Assembly (NCBI GenBank): GCA_008694505.1 | Contig: VZDJ01000049.1 | Coordinates: 1,890,531-1,954,530, forward strand | Length of the DNA: 64,000 nucleotides | Reading direction: 5' to 3' | Source: Cyanoderma ruficeps | Lineage: Eukaryota > Chordata > Aves > Passeriformes > Timaliidae | Shown here: positions 1 to 10,900 of the stretch, in pieces | How positions within the stretch are numbered: the stretch's first letter is position 1 | Layout: every line of letters begins with the position of its first letter | Translations under genes and position numbers: made by a program | The notes under the pieces: model-generated | Databases searched by the model: none | Seen by the model: only the letters and a program-made list of their open reading frames with translations | Told to the model about the DNA's origin: nothing

Positions 1-3000
1 ATGGTTACCCAGGCTAAGAGGGGATCCCATTCCAAGAAGAGATCAGACCAGTTTGTTCTATCCAAGGACCTGCTGCTGATTGAATGAGCCACGACTGGTA
101 TCTAGTTTTACTCACATTCTTCCTTTCAGTTTAAGACAGATGCTGTTTATCCCTTCAGCCTTTCTCTTCTCTGTGCCATTCGTGCAGGAAATGCCAAAAC
201 AAACTGATTTGGGAAAACCCTGTCTTTGGAACGGCTGGTTTTGGCAGGCAGGGAGTGGACAGGAGCTCTGAGTGAGGCAGCCTGGGGGTTACCCCACAGT
301 TACTCACACAAGGCTTAAACAGCTCCAAGGCTGACAATTTCTGGAGCTTTGAGATCCCCCCTGCAAGGACAAAGGGCTTTTCCTACACTTCACTGTAGAA
401 ACATTGGGGAGAATTGTGGCATCACAATTCCCGGTGGTGTGGAGGACCAGGGAGTGTCTGTGCCAAACTCTGACGTATCTTGTAATGACACAGGGAGGTG
501 GAGGTTTCAGACATTCACTTTTTAGAATAATTGCTGGAAATGTTCTCCATGGGGATCTTTAAGCCTAATTTAATAATTATTACCAGAGCAGGCCTGAATG
601 GCTTTTTCCTTTTTTGCCCTTTTAGAAGTAGTTACAAGATAAGCAGATTCCTTTAAGTTTAGGGGTTTTTTTCCCAAAGAATTGTACGAGTCCTGCAGAG
701 CCACACAATCCAGGTGTGCCATCTCCAGGCCAGCACACACAACTGCAGTGCCTCCCCAGACTGTCCAGGAGTTCTCTTCCGTGCTGAGTTCCTAAGCCTG
801 CATGCATAATTTCAGCAAATGTTTTCTATACGGGAGAAGATAAAGCCTCTGTTTGCTTTACCTCGCCAGCTGGAATTACCTCCCCCTTATCTGGGCTCAG
901 CCACTGCCTCCTCAGCCAGGCTCCTATCTCAGCCAAACACTGTGGAGGCAGAGGAAAACTCAGCGTTTCCCAATCTGCTGCTGCTCCCCTGTCGAGCTGG
1001 GAGCACCCTGTCAGCTACATCTGTTTGATAAAAAGCTCCGGGCTGTTTATCAACAAACTGGCCTAAATCACAGCCCCCCATCTGACATCAATTCAGCAGA
1101 ACTTTCAGCACCTTGTCACGATGGGCCTGAGCCAACCGGCGCTGTTATCCTCCAAAATCTTGATTCAGACAAAAAAAGGAAATCAACCTGTCTTGGATTT
1201 CCTCTGCAACTTTCAGTCCCAGTGGCTGAAGCAGAGCTGTGCTCCTTTAAAATGGTTCTTTACGGAGTTTCAGCAACGTGTATTTTATTTTCTTGTTCAG
1301 AATGTGTTGCTAAGGCAAACAGGGCCTTATTTCCTTCCCCTGGGTGCGGTTTCTCAGCTCTTCCCACCACCCTGTCTGCCCTGGCTTGTCTCACGTGTAA
1401 AGAAATCAAAGCACTTGATTCAACAGCTATTTTTCTTTTCAAAGATTAAAACCTTTATTTTCATCTGGATCTTGATTCCCACCCTGAAGCTTTTGATGCT
1501 TGCTTGCATCAATCCTAGATGAACTTTTGAAGAACCACTTCAAAATCACAATTAATTATAGAAAAGTATTCCAAAGCTTGGGACTATTTGAATGGCTCTA
1601 TGTATTTGGGTAGAGTGGGAAAAAAACCACAGGGCAAATGTAAGAAGCCCCCAAACATAAAATTAAATGGAGCATCACTGTGTCTGATGGGGATTTTTTA
1701 AAAAATCAAATAAATCAGGCACAGATTAGGTCTGTTTGTGGCAGCTCCCTTTTCGCAGGTGATTCACATCTTGGCCAAGCTTTTTGTATGGCAAAATCCA
1801 GTTTAACTGCTCTGACAGAACCTGAGATGAGTGTGTGACAAAGGCAAACACCAGCCCAGGCCCTTCCTCAGCGAGGAAAGGCTGCAAACTGCACACTTAA
1901 TTCTAATTCTCACCTTTTTTAAAATTAACTTTGGTCATTTGAAAATTCGAAGGTGAGGTTTCTATTTCTCTTCCCACACGGATTCTGCATCCCTTGAGCT
2001 CATCCCTCAGGCTCTTCCCTCTCTGGTTGTGGAAACCACTCTGGGTTCAGGAACTAGAGAGAGCCCAGCTGGAACCTCCCAGATGGCCCAGAAATGTAAC
2101 AATTTGGGGCAAACAACAGGGATATTGTGATCCTGGCTGCTGCTGCTCTCTGCAGCTCTTGCTGCATGTGAGCTGTGTCTCTCTTGCATAAATCACCATC
2201 CCGAGCTGGGGCACGGCCAAGGGAAAACCCTGTTTCTGGAATAGTCTGGAAAAGAAGATTTTGGCTGTGTTGGTTAAGTGCTAGGAACAAGGTTTAGGGC
2301 TTAGGCTTCCTTTTTGCACAGGTAGTTTTGTCTTTCTGCCTGCAGATTCCAAACCAAACAGTCTCCCTCCCACCAAGCTTCTATTTTGAAGGGTTTTCTT
2401 TGAAGGATTTTTTTAAAATTAAATGCTAGAGTTTTACTCAGAGTTTCATGCTCAGGAAGAAGTAGCATGTGCACATAAAAAACTGGATGGAGATTCCGTG
2501 AGGGAAACAAAAGTGTTGCAGGTCAAAGTTATTTCTCTTTAGTGTTTGGTACCTCATCATTTCCGAGAATATGACATAAACTTCCTTTTTGTTGTGCTCT
2601 TCAGCCCACAAGAAGTGACTCGCTCTGTTCAGCTTAGTGAAAACCTCTGTAAAAAAACTTCACTTTTTCAAAACCTTGCAGGACCAAACCACCAAAAAGC
2701 CCCATGAAGTTGGGTTCTCTCAATGGCACAATGTAAAGTAGCGGAGTTTGAGGCTTTTTATTTCATCAGCTTTCACATACAGAAAGGGATGCCTGTAATT
2801 TTCTGTGGTTTTCCATCATTACAGAATAAGGTGTAGATGTAATTTCTAAGATGCCCGAGGTTCTCAGTTGTATTTAGAGGACACGTCCTGGAGGAATGGA
2901 AAGAGGGAGGATGGCGGGGGGATGACAGTAATTTGTTGGTAGATGAGAATAACCCCCTGTATTCTCTTTTTTATGCAAATTATAAAATACCTGAAGCCCA

Positions 3001-4135
3001 TCTGGGCTGTCCTGATGGACAGGACAGGATGGACAAACCAGGAGCTGCCTGTTGTCCATCAGGAGCTTCAGCAAGACACGTCTGTGCAAAGAAGTTGCCT
3101 AACCATGGTCAATAGGCTGTTAAACTGTGATTAAGCCTGACTGAATCATGATGTTTATGGGCAGCAGGTCTTTTCAGTTCCATTGATTAATTGATTACCG
3201 GTATTTTTAAGCTGCAGGAAGCATTCTGTTGAGAATAATAAATTAGCCATCCTAAAAGATGTTGGGAGTCAAACTAAAAATGAATTTTGCTTGCAATTGC
3301 ATCCTGCTACACAGTAAAGACTCTGCAGGCAGGAAGTAAAATGGAATTTAAACCCAGTTTAACATCCTGACATCACAAGCTCTTTGTACATCTCCTGATG
3401 ATCTGTCTGTGATGATGCAGCCACTCAAAGCAAATAATTTGCCAGATTTCAACCTGCTCTTACTCAACTCAGGAGTACTTTAAACACATTATACTGTAAA
3501 TGCGATGGAAAATTCTTACACAATGTTGGTAAAACAGGGCAAACACTTCTTGGCTGACGCTGGTTGAGTATCTGGCCCTGTCTTCATATCAGTAAAACAT
3601 TCTCAATGTTACATCAGGTTCCTCGTAAAAATTCGAAAGTACTCATACTAACCAGACAAAAAAAAAAACCCCAAAAGATAAATGCAGATTTTCAAAATTA
3701 TTTTAAGAGAATAACTAAGCAAGATGAAGGTCAGGAGCTGAGGGTGGTGTTCTGCTCCTGGCTGCCCAAGAGAACTGGCAATAATTAGAACTCTTGCTTT
3801 ATCTCGGTGCTTTCACTGATGTTTTCAGCTTTCTACAGGCGTTTCTTTTTATTTACATTTTATTTTTTGCTATGTGTTCCTTACTGGCAGCTGGAACAGA
3901 AGGAGTGGTGAAGGTTTTAACCACTTTAATTGAGATTTCTCTGCCTCAGACAGTGTCAGGTGAATACTGAGTTCAGTTGAGTTGACCCTTTCACCATTCA
4001 AGGTGGGACTATTTTGGCCTCCTGCCTTTGTGACAGCCAAGAAAAGTAAACATAATATTAACTTTTCATAACTCTTCCAAATGTGACTTGGAGAGAGGAC
4101 CCCGCTGTGCCACAGCCTCCCACCTCTGCATTTTT
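1..4135. other. Upstream intergenic DNA, no gene recognised
   Basis: Mixed, moderately AT-rich, largely unique sequence. Open frames here are short, overlapping and without family resemblance. By conserved synteny the BANP 5' end would lie further upstream on the - strand, but no BANP exon was recognised. The most structured part is about 850-1330, with closely spaced Fox-like (TGTTTATC, AACAAAC), GATA-like (TGATAA) and RFX X-box-like (GTTGCTAAGGCAAAC) words. Confidence 0.6.
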
Positions 4136-4560
4136 TGGTGTGAGGGAATAAATACTTTTTTGGGATTAGAGGATACACTTGGTGTGAGGAGAAATACTTT
4201 GGTGTGAGGAGAAATACTTTGGTGTGAGGGAATAAATATTCTCTTGATGCAAGGGAAAACACTTGGTATGAGGAGAAACACTTCGGTGAGGGAGTAAATA
4301 CTATTTTGGTGCGAGGGGACGCTTTTCTGGGTGAGGCAATAGTCTTGAGAGGACGTACTCGGTGCAAAGGAATCACTTTCGGTGTGAGGGAATAAATACT
4401 CACATGATGTGAGGGAAAACACTTGGTATGAGAAGAAATGCTTTGGTGTGAGGGAGTAAATACTACTTTGGTGTGAGGGGACGCTTTTTTAGGTGAGGCT
4501 ATCTTTTGGGCACTCGGCGCGAAGGAATCACCTTTGATATGAAGGGCCGCACTTGGAGAG
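4136..4560. repeat. Degenerate minisatellite with 160-bp higher-order period
   Basis: Imperfect copies of a short unit built on GGTGTGAGG followed by GAAATACTTTGG or GAATAAATACT. Blocks beginning near 4231 and 4391 match each other closely over about 145 bp, giving a 160-bp higher-order period. A 244-aa open frame on the - strand is a by-product of the repeat. It stops about 220 bp before the CA5A ATG. Confidence 0.85.
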
Positions 4561-4589
4561 AGGGGACGCACTTTTGACAGGGGCATGGA

Positions 4590-4960
4590 GACCATCCCGA
4601 CCACGGGAAATTACAATCCCCACCCCGCAGGCAGCTGCGGCCGCTGCCCCAGCGGTGTCACAGCAGGAGGAGTCGCCGAGGACGGTCCCAGCCCGCCCCC
4701 GGGGCCATGGCAGGGAGGCCGTGCCGGAAGAGGCCGCCCCGAGCCGGGCCGGGCTGGGCGGCGGCTCCGCGGTCTCCGTTGCGATGCTGCCGCTGCTCCG
4801 CCGCGCTTGGGCGGCCGCTGTCGCCTCATCCTCGTCCTCGTCCTGCTCCTCGCAGCGGGGCAGCCGCCGGTGCAGCCTCGGTGCCTGCTGCTCCTACCGC
4901 CTGCGAGACGCCCGTGAGTGCCGCTGTCCCTCAGCCCCCTCAGCCCGCCCTGCCTCTGTC
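4590..4960 (+). promoter_or_regulatory. CA5A: CpG-rich promoter / 5' UTR island of CA5A
   Basis: A CG-dense stretch covers the start codon, exon 1 and its donor, sharply different from the AT-richer flanks. No TATA box is apparent close by. It follows directly on a degenerate minisatellite at 4136-4560, so the transcription start should lie in or near that border. Two upstream out-of-frame ATGs (4588 area and 4707) fall inside it. The exact start site cannot be read from sequence. Confidence 0.6.
4784..4913 (+). CDS. CA5A: CA5A coding exon 1 (mitochondrial leader)
   Basis: It codes residues 1-43 plus the first base of codon 44. The ATG has G at -3. The peptide is rich in Arg, Ser, Ala and Cys and lies in a CpG island. 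The donor after 4913 is GTGAGT. Leader sequence is poorly conserved between species, so this exon rests on frame, donor, CpG context and position rather than on similarity. Confidence 0.85.
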
Positions 4961-7900
4961 CCGCCGTCGCTGCCAAACTTTGTGTTCGAGCCCCAGGGAC
5001 TGCTTTTGTCCTCGGCTGAAACATCAGGAAGTGGCAGTGTTTTAAATATAGGGAATGCCTTAAATATAGGGAATGTGTTTAAATATAGGGAATGTTTTGA
5101 ATATAGGGCATGTTTTGCGCCGCCTTTGCCTGAGTTGACCTTATGGAGATCCCTGAAGTTTGTTCCTCACTGAGGGAAACCTGGGGGGGAGAAGGGGGGG
5201 AATTTGTTCAGCCACCTCTCGTGTGAGTGGTTTGAAGGTTTAATTTGTTTTTAGTTCCTCGTTTAAAAGACCCTAGCAGTCGTATCTAGTTAAGCAGCCT
5301 GCAAAATGATGCTGGAAGCATCACGATTTGGGGTTGAGCAGAGGGACAGGACATCAGAAGCTGCGTGCGGGTACCAGGTAAACGGGCCCACACAGGCAGC
5401 AGTTCTGGTTTTAAGCAGAATAAAGTCCTGTGGCAACTATTCATGTACCACTTTGAGGGGCCCAAGCTGCCCCCAAAATCGCTGGGTTTGGGTTTCACAA
5501 GTGTGGGATCAGCAGGAGCTGTCTGCACGAAGCAGTTTTGGTCAGGATTGGTGTGGCTGCTGCAGGAGCTCTGAACCCCGCTTTGGGGAGAAACCCCTGT
5601 GCTTGCGTTGCCTTCTAGAGAATGTTTTGCTTCCCAGTGGGAATTATCCCATGTCTGGAGCACTCCCAGCTCAGCTGATGGTGCTGGTGTGTAAAGAAAG
5701 CTGTAAAACAAAGCCACCTTAAAATCTGGCAATGATAGGAAAACATTCTGTTTTTCTGGGATGTGAGGGGATGATTTCTTTGCAGAGCATTCTGCAGAGG
5801 CAGAAGGGTACTGACTGACTGACATGACTCTAAGTCAAATTACTGCACTTCCCTGTTTGGCTTTGAGTCATGCAACTGGAATGTTTTATTTTTCTTTTGC
5901 TTTCCTGGGCACCAGCTGACTCGAATTAGCCTTTGGTGACACAGCACCATCCCTTGCCAGAAAGTTCTGTGTCCTGCACCGGAGCCTGAGTCTCCTCCTT
6001 ATCTTGCAGTGCATCCGCTGTGGCAGAGCCCGCTGACAATTCCCGGGGGCACTCGCCAGTCTCCCATCAACATCCAGTGGAGGGACAGTGTTTATGATCC
6101 CTTCCTGAAGCCTCTGAAAATCAGCTACGACCCCACCACCTGCCTTCACATCTGGAACAATGGCTACTCCTTCCTGGTGGAGTTTGATGATTCTGCTGAT
6201 AGATCAAGTAAGCAAAAAACTCAGGGGGAAAAAAAAAAATGAAATCTGTTTGATGTCTCGTTAAGGCTGAGAGAGGAGAAATACTTGTGTGATGTAAGAC
6301 CTGATGTTGAAAGTGGATGTATGGTAAAAAAACGCTGGGTTTACAGTGGTGGGAATCGTGATGAAGAAATTCCATACAGACTTCACACTGACAGTGTTTT
6401 TATTACCATGGGCATTGTGCACAAATCCCCTGCTGTATGTTGAAACTCCTTTCACAAGCCTCAGTGCCCTGTCTTTGTAGGTTTTGTAATAAACTTCACC
6501 CACGTGAGTCAATCTTCAGTCATTTATATGTGTGCCTACTCAATTTGAAACCTGCTCTTTATTGAAGTAATCTGCCACTTATCTTTTGTGGTGTTAATAG
6601 AGATATTTAATGCACTTGAAATAATCAGCAGCCAAATGAGTTGCGATTGGAAAGCACACACGCTTATCTCCGTGGGGTTTTAGGAAATAAAATTACACTG
6701 AGCTCTGCCCTCAGGAGCAGGTGTGTGTGTCCCTGCTGTTTTAGGGGAAGCAGGAGTGCATGGAAAATCCAGCCAGGCATTCCAGCAATTTCATATGAAT
6801 AAACCTCTGACCTGAGAAGCTCAGGGTTTTTAAAGGCTCAGCAGAGTAAAAAAAATGACTTAAAATCGAGATATTGCTCCCAAATCCCAGATTTTCTGTC
6901 CACTGTTCCTTCTAAAAGTTGCCTTTACCAAAGGATATTGCAGAATACGAAGATATTTCATAAGGGTGAGTGAGCTGGTAGCAATTGGTCAGGGCTGTTT
7001 GTGAAGCACATGATTGCCCAGCTTGTCCTGCAGGGAAAAACTGAAGGACCCTGAGCAAGTTTGAACCTGTTGGACTGGAGTCATTTATGTTTAAAGTGGC
7101 TGCTCACCATGAGAGCTCCTCCAGCTTCCTGAGGGATTTAGCAATGCCCTCGGGGAGGGAGCCTCCAGCACACAAACAAACACTTTGCCTTCACAACACC
7201 AATATTTCTGGCTGATGTTTGGGAAGAGGCTGATGATAAAACAGTGCAGCAAAAACAAGTGGTGGTGGAATGCAGGGAGCTTGTGGGATGTTTGGAGCTC
7301 GTTTTGTTTTTCTTGTTTCTAGCTGTTCACTCAGAATAATCCATTTCCAAGAGGGAATAATCCACTTCCAAGAGGGAATATCCTTGCCCTTGCTCATTTA
7401 AGCACTGATATCCTGAAGAAGCTGAGTCCTGCCCTTCTGTTTCTCCAGCACAAAGTGCTGGTTTTTTCAGTGAGGTTGTGTTAGGAGACAGACATCACTT
7501 GTTACCTCATCAGTGATTTTAATTTACTAACTTTAGATTGGCTTTGCTTTTCACTGAACACCCTCTTGCTTTATAAGCCACAGCCCCCTATCTATTGAGG
7601 ATAAGGTACTGTAAAGTGTTTAGTGGATAACAAAGTTGGATTTTTTTCTTCAAGAATTGATGTGACAAAGGGGAATTGCCTGTAGGAGGTTCAGAAATAT
7701 GCAATATTTAATTGCACAGGAGCAGTTTTTGTGGCATAAAGGCAAGGCTGGAATCATCAGGCCTTTGAGGCTGGTGCTCACCTCTGGAAGATCTTACCTG
7801 CCTTGGCTGTAAGACTTTCCTTGAGGTAAAGCTTTCCCTGTGAGCATCTGCTGCCTTTTCATCATCCTCATCTTCCTCAAATGAAGTCAAGTCCATGAAG

Positions 7901-10900
7901 GGTAGGATGGCATCAAACAATCAGTGACAGGGCTCCAAAATGACAGAGAAGCTACAGATAGTGACGTGTTGCTGTACGGCCCCCAGTTTTCAGGTGCCTG
8001 CCTCTCTCCTCCACCTTTCTCTCTTTCCTCTTGCTATTTCTGGTTTTTCTCACTGCCAGCTTCTGTCTAACAATCAGAGAAATCCAGAGAAGAAAGCTTG
8101 GGAGCAAACAAAAGCACCACAGTTGAGACAGAAGATGAGAAAGACACCCAGGATAGACAAAAATGCCTGAATCCTGAGATGGGGTTTGCAAGACTTGGGC
8201 TAAAGCTGAAGGTAGAGCAGGAGGAAGAAGAGGGTGAGGGGAAGGTATGTACAGCTTGTGGTCTGTCTGTGTGTGGTGCCATCAGAAACACCTGATGTGA
8301 CTCCTGTTAGAGCCCCTTTAAACGTCTGTTTTGTTTTGAAATTGTCACGATTGTAATTTGAGAAGAAACACTTCTATAAAAGGGACTGGAGCTCGTGTTT
8401 GTTTCTTGTCACTTTCTGGTGGCCACTGCAGGAACTCGAGTCTCTCTGTATGTGTGTCTGTGCCTAAAGTTACTGGTGAGGCAAATATTCGGGTGGATGT
8501 GGTTATTAACACAGATTTGTAGTCACTTCTGGGTTTGCATCATCACATACTCAGGACTGGATTGTCTTAGAGCACAGAAACTTCACTTCTGAGAGGCTTG
8601 GCTGTGTGACCCACATCTTTATCCCACCCCTTCTCCAGCACAGAATCCCAGCATGGTTTGGGTGGGCAGGACCTTAAAGCTCTTCCCGTTCCACCCCCTG
8701 CCATGAGCAGAAACACCCTCCAGTACCCCAGGCTGCTCCAAACCCCATCCAAGCTTGCCTTGGGCACTTCAGGAATGAGGCATTGTGACTTTCCAGTGAT
8801 GGGCACTATTGCATTCATGCCCAGAGCTCAGCAGCTCAGCAGCAGGGGATGAAATTAATTCAGTGTCACTTTGCACAGCTCGTTTTAATTTATTCCTTTC
8901 TCACAGACAGGCCTGTCTGGTTAGGATTTCAAACCTGCTGGCTGGCTTTCAGAAAAAAAATAATACAAGAAAATCTCTTAATGCCTCTCATTGTTTTCTC
9001 CTTAGCATGGAAGTGATTAACTCGTTTCCAAAAGCAGTGTTGGGATTAGGTGCTTTATACCAAGGTCTGCTCTATAATTTCCCCATGTCCTACAGTTCAG
9101 TGAAAATCAGCAGATGCTGCTGGTTTAGTGCTGGATGAACACTTGGAAAAGCTCTTTTCCAACCTAAAGGATTCCCTGATTCCATAAGTGCGATTAGCCC
9201 TTGGGAAGTCGTTAGGGTTTTTCATTTACCAGATGCTCTGATATCATAATTAGCAAGATGACTTTGCAGCATGGTTTTGGTCCAGGTAGGAGGGAATGAG
9301 TGGGAGGGGAAAGCTGGGCATGGACTTCTTCATCCATGTGTTTGCAGAAGGATGGGAGGCCTCCCTGAAATCAGGAGAACAGGCTGAAGTTTCACCTTCA
9401 CTCACTGATGAAAAGGGCATTAAATCTTTCAGGAACTGCCCAGTGGCAGACTGGATGTTTGAATCCTTCACGAACAGCTTGTAAGCACAACAAAGCACAT
9501 TTCTGGCTGACCTTTGCTTGTGCAGTCTGGAAGCTATGTGGAAGCTGAATAAGATATTTGGATTTTTGTAGCTTGCAGGAGACTTGAACGTTCGACTCAA
9601 TGCACTGATTTGTCTGGCAATATTTGCTTTTTGAAGTCTTGTCATGAGAAATGTCAGTATTTTCCACAGAACCTTGTGGGGATGTCAGTGAATACATTTA
9701 ATAGATGTGTCACTGCTGTGTCACCTGGTCGGGCAGTCCTGACACTCCTGCTCTGACAGAGGGCTGAGAATGTGAAACTCATCACCGTGACTGTGCCAAG
9801 CTTGGTGTCACCTGGGAAAACATTCCCTTGAGGGGAGATGGATGAGGAGACTTCAGCTCATCTCCAGTTCCATGCAGGGAAAACCAGGAATGTGTTTGCT
9901 TGGATAATTTGGTCATGGCAAAGTGTAGATAGGGCACTCTGTGAATTGCTCCACCTGATAACGTTTTCCTGGGCAATTTTTTTTTTTTCCAAGGATTTAC
10001 TTGTCTGGCCAATTGTAAATCATATTTATTAACAAGTGTGTCTTGTTTTGTTTTCTAGCCATCGTTGGAGGCCCCTTGGAAAACAAGTACAGGCTAAAGC
10101 AGTTCCACTTCCACTGGGGAGCTATCAACGACTGGGGCTCAGAGCACACAGTTGACAGTAAATTTTACCCAGCAGAGGTATGAGCTGAAATCCTGAACAA
10201 TGCAAATGCTTGCCTCAGGTGTGGCTGTGAAAACTCCCAAACTGAGGAATTGCAGTTTTATTTGGAAGTGCTACAGCTCATCTGCTGTTTTAGTCTATAA
10301 AAATTCATCTTCACTGTGTTTTCTGGAGAAGAGCAGCCTGAAAACTGGACATTGGCCCCATTACTGAAAGTTAAAAATCGCTTTGTTTATTGTTACTAAA
10401 TCTTTCAGAGAAACAAATCTTATACTAAGTATTCTTAAAAAAACATCTCTTCCTTTTCTGTTTTCAACTGTTGAACAGTTACTAAAACAGCAAAACTTTG
10501 ATCCTTAAGTAACTACTAAGGAAGAAAACATCAATAAAATGATGAAGTCAGTGAAGATGTGAAATTGTGACAGCTTTGACCACAGCTCTTTGCCAAAGGA
10601 GAAGAATTTGTCAAGTGATGATGGGTTATTTTTAAGGAGAGTTTCTCTCCTGTTGGTGTGTTCATGGTGGTGCTGCCAGCTTGGCAAGATCCTCATTAAC
10701 AGGGAGACTGTGATTAAGTTTTTGGGCTGAGATGTCTATTTATCACACAAACCCCCTCCATGTCCTGGCTGTCAGCAGCGCAGAGGAAGATTGTTACATG
10801 CAGGAGGATGTTCCTCTGGGGGACAGGGTGCTCTGCACCTCCTGGGAAGAGAGGAAAGGGATGGAAGACTGTGCTTTGTCTGTGTCTTAGACCAGCATTC

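Larger units (their letters stand above)
6208..10058 (+). other. CA5A: CA5A intron 2
   Basis: GTAAGC...TTCTAG, 3.85 kb. It contains a two-copy 21-bp repeat (about 7337-7377), an antisense CR1 tail (8641-8775) and a possible sense CR1 end (9126-9185). No other coding exon was supported. Confidence 0.9.

Noticed and set aside
1..4000. BANP exons expected from synteny
   Set aside because: No open frame or peptide in this interval resembles BANP; its 5' end is probably outside the window.
3870..4604. 244-aa open frame on the - strand upstream of CA5A
   Set aside because: It translates the degenerate minisatellite; the protein is a repeat of Ser/His/Pro/Lys motifs with no resemblance to a known family.
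8098..8295. Possible exon with an acidic, Glu-rich peptide in CA5A intron 2
   Set aside because: No convincing acceptor-donor pair in phase and no family resemblance; CA5A is complete without it.
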